Notes under the pieces: generated by a model
What the model was told of the DNA's origin: nothing
Seen by the model: the letters and a program-made list of their open reading frames with translations, nothing else
The model's database searches: none
Program-made: the position numbers and the translations under genes
NCBI GenBank assembly: GCA_024689525.1
Contig: JAILDI010000078.1
Location: forward strand, 1-20,053
Direction: 5' to 3'
Length of the DNA stretch: 20,053 nucleotides
Source of the DNA: Bacteroidales bacterium
GTDB lineage: Bacteria > Bacteroidota > Bacteroidia > Bacteroidales > UBA932
Shown: in pieces, positions 16,743 to 20,053 of the stretch
Layout of the letters: each line of letters opens with the position of its first letter
Position numbering within the stretch: the stretch's first letter is position 1

Positions 16743-16773
16743 AACACCCGACCTTCCCGGTCGGGTGTTTTTT
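16743..16773 (+). terminator. Strong rho-independent terminator of the PUL operon
   Basis: AACACCCGACC (16743-16753), loop TTCCC, GGTCGGGTGTT (16759-16769) give a perfect 11-bp stem running into six T residues. It lies 28 nt after the lipoprotein stop and 14 nt before the convergent sufD stop. Confidence 0.93.
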
Positions 16774-16786
16774 GTGTCTCCAGTTG

Positions 16787-17383
16787 CTAGAACAACCGTC
16801 TCACGGCCTGTTCGATTTCTTCTTCGCGGCCGGCGGGGATGACGCCGGACAGGAAGGAGAGGGCCTGGAGGGCGCGGGCCTCGTGCTCCGGGATGCCGCG
16901 GGAGCGCATGTAGAAGAGGGCGGCTTCGTCCAGGCGGCCGACTGTGGCGCCGTGGGAGCACTTGACGTCATCGGCATAGATTTCAAGCTGGGGGAGGGTT
17001 TCAACGCGGGCCGATTCGCTCAAGAGGATGTTGTGATTCTCCTGATAAGCCTCGGTGTGCTGAGCATCAGGGGCGACGACGATGACGCCGTTGAATCCAA
17101 CCTGGGCCGATCCACCGGCAAGGCCGTTGAAAAGCTGGGTGGAGTGGCAGTCGGGCGCGCGATGATGCACCAGAATGCGGAAATTCACGCGTTCATCGGC
17201 GTTGCAGAGGTACAGGCCGCGCAGATGAACCTCAGCCCCGGGGCCGATGAGGTCGATGCGAAGGTCGATGTCGCGGCTCTCGCCCGGCAGCACCACGAAG
17301 TCCAGGTTCAGCCGCTCCCCGGCACCCACGCAGTGGGTTGCGGGAGCAGCGTTAAACGGATCTATATAATTCCCGTGCCCCAT
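16787..17383 (-). CDS. sufD: SufD, short form lacking the N-terminal domain
   Basis: SufD is a beta-helix scaffold subunit of the SufBCD Fe-S assembly complex. This copy has 198 residues instead of the usual 400 or more. The C-terminal core is well preserved: TQLFNGLAGGSAQVGFNG (82-99), AQHTEAYQENHNILLS (107-122), PQLEIYADDVKCSHGATVG (131-149) and LDEAALFYMRSRGI (151-164). The N-terminal helical domain and first part of the core are missing. The ATG at 17383 lies 3 nt after the sufC stop, so the short form looks like a designed gene rather than a 5' deletion within the coding region. It may be functional in a reduced complex or a remnant; I cannot tell which. Confidence 0.85.
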   Translation of the reverse strand: MGHGNYIDPFNAAPATHCVGAGERLNLDFVVLPGESRDIDLRIDLIGPGAEVHLRGLYLCNADERVNFRILVHHRAPDCHSTQLFNGLAGGSAQVGFNGVIVVAPDAQHTEAYQENHNILLSESARVETLPQLEIYADDVKCSHGATVGRLDEAALFYMRSRGIPEHEARALQALSFLSGVIPAGREEEIEQAVRRLF

Positions 17384-17386
17384 ACG

Positions 17387-18121
17387 CTAGAACTGTTCAA
17401 ATCCGCGAGCCTCGATGGCCTCTATCAGTTCAGCTCCGCCCGTGGCCACGATGCGGCCGGCCTTGAGCACGTGCACCACATCGGGCTTCACATACTCCAG
17501 GAGTTTGTGATAGTGGGTGATGATGATTGCGGAGCGCTCAGGGCTGCGGAGGGCGTTCACGCCATCGGCCACAATCTTGAGGGCGTCCACGTCCAGGCCG
17601 GAATCCGTCTCGTCCAGGATGCTCAGGCGCGGCTCCAGCATCGCCATCTGGAAGATTTCATTGCGCTTTTTCTCGCCGCCGGAGAAGCCCACGTTCACTT
17701 CGCGCTTGGCAAAATCGGCCTTCATCCCCACCATCGCCATCTTTTCCTTCATCAGCTTGAGGAAGTCCCCGGCTTTCAACTCGGGCAGCCCGGCGGCCTT
17801 GCGGCGCGCGTTCACGGCGGCTTTCATAAAGGCCGTGATGGTTACTCCGGGAATCTCCACGGGATACTGGAAGCTCAGGAACAGGCCCGCCCAGCTGCGC
17901 TCTTCCGGTTTCAAATCCAAAAGATTGCGGCCGTCGTACAGCACAGTACCCTCGGTAACCGTATAGTCGGGTTTGCCGGTCAAAACGGCGCTCAGCGTGC
18001 TCTTGCCAGCGCCGTTGGGGCCCATCACGGCGTGCACTTCGCCGGGCTTGATAACCAGGTCGATTCCCTTGAGTATTTCCTTGTCGCCTATTCCGGCGTG
18101 AAGATTCTGAATCTTAAGCAT
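17387..18121 (-). CDS. sufC: SufC, ABC-type ATPase of Fe-S cluster assembly
   Basis: This 244-aa cytoplasmic ATPase drives conformational change in the SufBCD scaffold. The Walker A GPNGAGKST spans 34-42, the Q-loop FQYP contains Q85, the SufC-specific signature is GFSGGEKKRNEI (145-156), Walker B LSILDETDSGLD (167-178) carries E171, and the H-loop is ITHYHKLL with H203. All residues needed for ATP hydrolysis are present and the length is standard. Its start overlaps the end of pnuC by 8 nt, and sufD begins 3 nt after its stop, so it is translationally linked on both sides. Confidence 0.97.
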   Translation of the reverse strand: MLKIQNLHAGIGDKEILKGIDLVIKPGEVHAVMGPNGAGKSTLSAVLTGKPDYTVTEGTVLYDGRNLLDLKPEERSWAGLFLSFQYPVEIPGVTITAFMKAAVNARRKAAGLPELKAGDFLKLMKEKMAMVGMKADFAKREVNVGFSGGEKKRNEIFQMAMLEPRLSILDETDSGLDVDALKIVADGVNALRSPERSAIIITHYHKLLEYVKPDVVHVLKAGRIVATGGAELIEAIEARGFEQF

Positions 18122-18704
18122 CCTTCTTATACAGTTTAATCCAGGTCAATAGCGACCAGATTCCGTTTATCAAATAAAGCCCGCACACTATCGGCATAAA
18201 GATGTTGCCCACGCTTATGTGCAGTATAATTTGTGTTACATTCACCGCCAGCCACACAATCCAGCACTCCCATTTCTTCAGTGAGCTCAGTAGCTGGGCC
18301 AGCAGGATGAGTGCGGTAACGAAGCAGTCCAGATAGGGATGGGGATCCGCCGGGAAGAGTTTGTCCAGCGTCCAGCCCCAGAGGCCGGCAACCAGGGAGG
18401 TTGCCGCCACGCAAATCACGGCCGCGGCCGGGCTCAATTGACTCACTTTCAGCTTTTTCCCGTCTTCTGAACTCTTCTCTTCCGGCTTGGGATGCGTCCA
18501 GCGGTAGTGCCCCAAAACATTAATCGCCAGCGACACCGGCTGCAGCAGCAGCGAGGCGTACAGGTTCTTGTTCCAGAAAAGCAGGAACAGCGCCGCCGTG
18601 TACAGATACCCCACCCAGAAGTTGTACTTCGAGTTGCGACCCGCCAGCACCACGCAGGCAAGCCCCAGCACGGAAGCCACTATGTCCATCCAGTTCAACA
18701 TCAT
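18114..18704 (-). CDS. pnuC: PnuC family vitamin transporter (nicotinamide riboside type), lodged between sufB and sufC
   Basis: This 196-aa inner-membrane protein has about seven hydrophobic segments. Family motifs are [10 protein letters not shown] (28-37), [15 protein letters not shown] (55-69) and [13 protein letters not shown] (143-155), the last being the conserved W-x2-W-x6-N region linked to substrate recognition in PnuC. PnuC proteins move nicotinamide riboside by facilitated diffusion with phosphorylation trapping; close relatives carry thiamine or riboflavin, and sequence alone does not decide. The start overlaps the sufB stop by 4 nt (ATGA) and the end overlaps sufC by 8 nt. No NadR-type kinase is in the window. 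A short charged linker (72-86) separates membrane segments. Confidence 0.88.
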   Translation of the reverse strand: MMLNWMDIVASVLGLACVVLAGRNSKYNFWVGYLYTAALFLLFWNKNLYASLLLQPVSLAINVLGHYRWTHPKPEEKSSEDGKKLKVSQLSPAAAVICVAATSLVAGLWGWTLDKLFPADPHPYLDCFVTALILLAQLLSSLKKWECWIVWLAVNVTQIILHISVGNIFMPIVCGLYLINGIWSLLTWIKLYKKDA

Positions 18705-20053
18705 CCTACAGACCCTTCAAGTGATACCTGCAGCAGTTTCTGCGCCTCCACGGCAAACTCCATCGGCAGGCGGGAAAGCACCTCCCGCGCATATCCGTTA
18801 ACGATCAGCCCCACTGCATCCTCCTCCGCAATGCCCCTCTGGCCGCAGTAGAACAGCTGGTCCTCGGAGATTTTGGAAGTCGTTGCCTCGTGCTCCACTA
18901 TGGCCGATGTGTTTGCGCTCTTGATGTCCGGGAAGGTGTGGGCGCCGCATTTCGAGCCGATGAGGAGGCTGTCGCACTGCGAGTAATTGCGCGCGCCATC
19001 GGCCCCCTGGCCCATCCGGACCAGTCCCCGGTAGCTGTTCTGGCTCTTTCCTGCCGATATACCCTTGGACACGATGCGGCTCTTCGTCTCCCGGCCCAGA
19101 TGAATCATCTTGGTGCCGGTATCGGCCTGCTGAAGATTGTTGGTCATGGCCACCGAATAGAACTCCGAAGAGCTGTAGTCGCCCTTGAGGATGGTCGACG
19201 GATATTTCCAGGTAATGGCCGATCCCGTCTCCACCTGAGTCCAGCTCAGGTGCGAGCCTTCGCCCTTGCAGATGCCGCGCTTGGTGACGAGGTTGAGGAT
19301 GCCGCCGCGGCCCTCGGCATCGCCGGGATACCAGTTCTGCACGGTGGAGTATTTCACATCGGCATCCTTCTCCACGATGATCTCCACCACGGCGGCGTGG
19401 AGCTGCTGCACGTCCCTCATCGGGGCGGTGCAGCCCTCCATATAGCTCACGTACGAGCCCTCATCGGCCACGATAAGCGTGCGTTCGAACTGGCCAGTCC
19501 CCCGCGCGTTGATGCGGAAATAGCTGGAAAGGTCCATAGGGCAGCGAACGCCCTTGGGGATGTAGCAGAACGATCCGTCGGAGAACACCGCGCTGTTGAG
19601 GGCGGCGAAGAAGTTGTCGCTTGAAGGCACCACGCTGGCAAGGTACTTCCGCACCAGGTCCGGGTGCTCCTTCACCGCCTCCGAGAACGAGCAGAAGATG
19701 ATGCCCTTCTCCGCCAAAGTCTTCCTGAACGTGGTGGTTACGGAAACCGAATCGAACACGGCGTCAACGGCCACCACCCCGGCCAGGACGTCCCGCTCCT
19801 GAAGCGGAATTCCCAGCTTCTCGAAGGTTTCCGCGAGCTTGGGGTCGATTTCCTTGTTCGTGGGCTTCTTGGGAGCGGCGAAATAAATGATGTCCTGAAA
19901 GTCGATGGGAGGCATATCCAGATGCGCCCAATCCGGCATGGGCATCTTCTGCCACTTCCGGAACGCATCCAGCCGGAAGTCCAGCAGCCACTGCGGCTCC
20001 TCCTTCCTTGCCGATATCATCCGTATGATATCCTCATTCAGCCCCTTGGGAAC
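18701..20053 (-). CDS. sufB: SufB, Fe-S cluster scaffold protein, truncated at the window edge
   Basis: The frame stays open to the window edge: codons before the internal Met at 20020 read [11 protein letters not shown], which matches the conserved SufB stretch before the [16 protein letters not shown] segment. The true start is therefore outside. 450 codons are present. Conserved blocks include [38 protein letters not shown], the core [20 protein letters not shown], and a [20 protein letters not shown] segment. The C-terminus has [14 protein letters not shown] with the conserved Cys, and ends LEGSVG. SufB receives sulfur and builds the nascent cluster together with SufC and SufD. It is the most upstream visible gene of sufB-pnuC-sufC-sufD; the promoter is outside the window. 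Confidence 0.97.
   Translation of the reverse strand, partial: VPKGLNEDIIRMISARKEEPQWLLDFRLDAFRKWQKMPMPDWAHLDMPPIDFQDIIYFAAPKKPTNKEIDPKLAETFEKLGIPLQERDVLAGVVAVDAVFDSVSVTTTFRKTLAEKGIIFCSFSEAVKEHPDLVRKYLASVVPSSDNFFAALNSAVFSDGSFCYIPKGVRCPMDLSSYFRINARGTGQFERTLIVADEGSYVSYMEGCTAPMRDVQQLHAAVVEIIVEKDADVKYSTVQNWYPGDAEGRGGILNLVTKRGICKGEGSHLSWTQVETGSAITWKYPSTILKGDYSSSEFYSVAMTNNLQQADTGTKMIHLGRETKSRIVSKGISAGKSQNSYRGLVRMGQGADGARNYSQCDSLLIGSKCGAHTFPDIKSANTSAIVEHEATTSKISEDQLFYCGQRGIAEEDAVGLIVNGYAREVLSRLPMEFAVEAQKLLQVSLEGSVG

Noticed and set aside
16787..17383. sufD as a frameshifted full-length gene
   Set aside because: No SufD N-terminal sequence was recognised in other frames upstream; that space is filled by intact sufC, and the start sits 3 nt after the sufC stop.

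Overview
The window comes from a member of the Bacteroidota, most likely the order Bacteroidales. The evidence is a susC/susD pair, several surface-type lipoproteins, -7 elements of the form TAnnTTTG, few Shine-Dalgarno sites, and a moderately GC-rich composition with Bacteroidota-style protein families. Genus cannot be fixed from the sequence; an Alistipes/Rikenellaceae-like or uncultivated gut lineage is a guess.

Layout. (1) 1-890, minus: 5' part of a Zn/Cd-type P-type ATPase with an extremely His-rich N-terminus, cut by the window edge, with its promoter and a 7-1-7 palindrome at about 912-948. (2) 891-1229: non-coding, rich in short inverted repeats. (3) 1230-3772, plus: a RAYT-like HUH transposase-family gene overlapping comF by 4 nt, followed by ispE (isoprenoid MEP pathway) with its own likely promoter. 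(4) 3889-6669, minus: a SusR-like membrane-spanning regulator, divergent from (5) 6843-16715, plus: a polysaccharide utilization locus (PUL) of susC, susD, a small lipoprotein of unknown family, a GH16 laminarinase-type lipoprotein, a GH128-like glucanase with a C-terminal CBM6-like module, a 48-aa ORF and a 650-aa multi-domain lipoprotein, closed by a strong terminator at 16743-16773. (6) 16787-20053, minus: an iron-sulfur assembly operon sufB-pnuC-sufC-sufD; sufB runs off the window, an NR-type transporter gene sits between sufB and sufC, and sufD is only 198 codons.

How the genes work together. The PUL is best read as a beta-1,3-glucan (laminarin, curdlan-like or fungal/yeast glucan) system. 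The regulator senses an oligosaccharide in the periplasm and acts on the divergent promoter. Surface lipoprotein endoglucanases (GH16, GH128) cut the polymer, the SusD and accessory lipoproteins hold it, and SusC imports the oligosaccharides. No exo-acting beta-glucosidase is present here, so final breakdown would be encoded elsewhere.

The least expected signal is a DNA word. The octamer GGCCGATG (or its complement CATCGGCC) occurs 20 times, in several reading frames and both orientations, against roughly one expected. Sixteen copies lie in the roughly 10 kb of flanking genes and four in the roughly 10 kb PUL. Other points to check are the short sufD, pnuC inside the suf operon, an abrupt base-composition change at the C-terminal domain of the 650-aa lipoprotein, and the RAYT/comF coupling.
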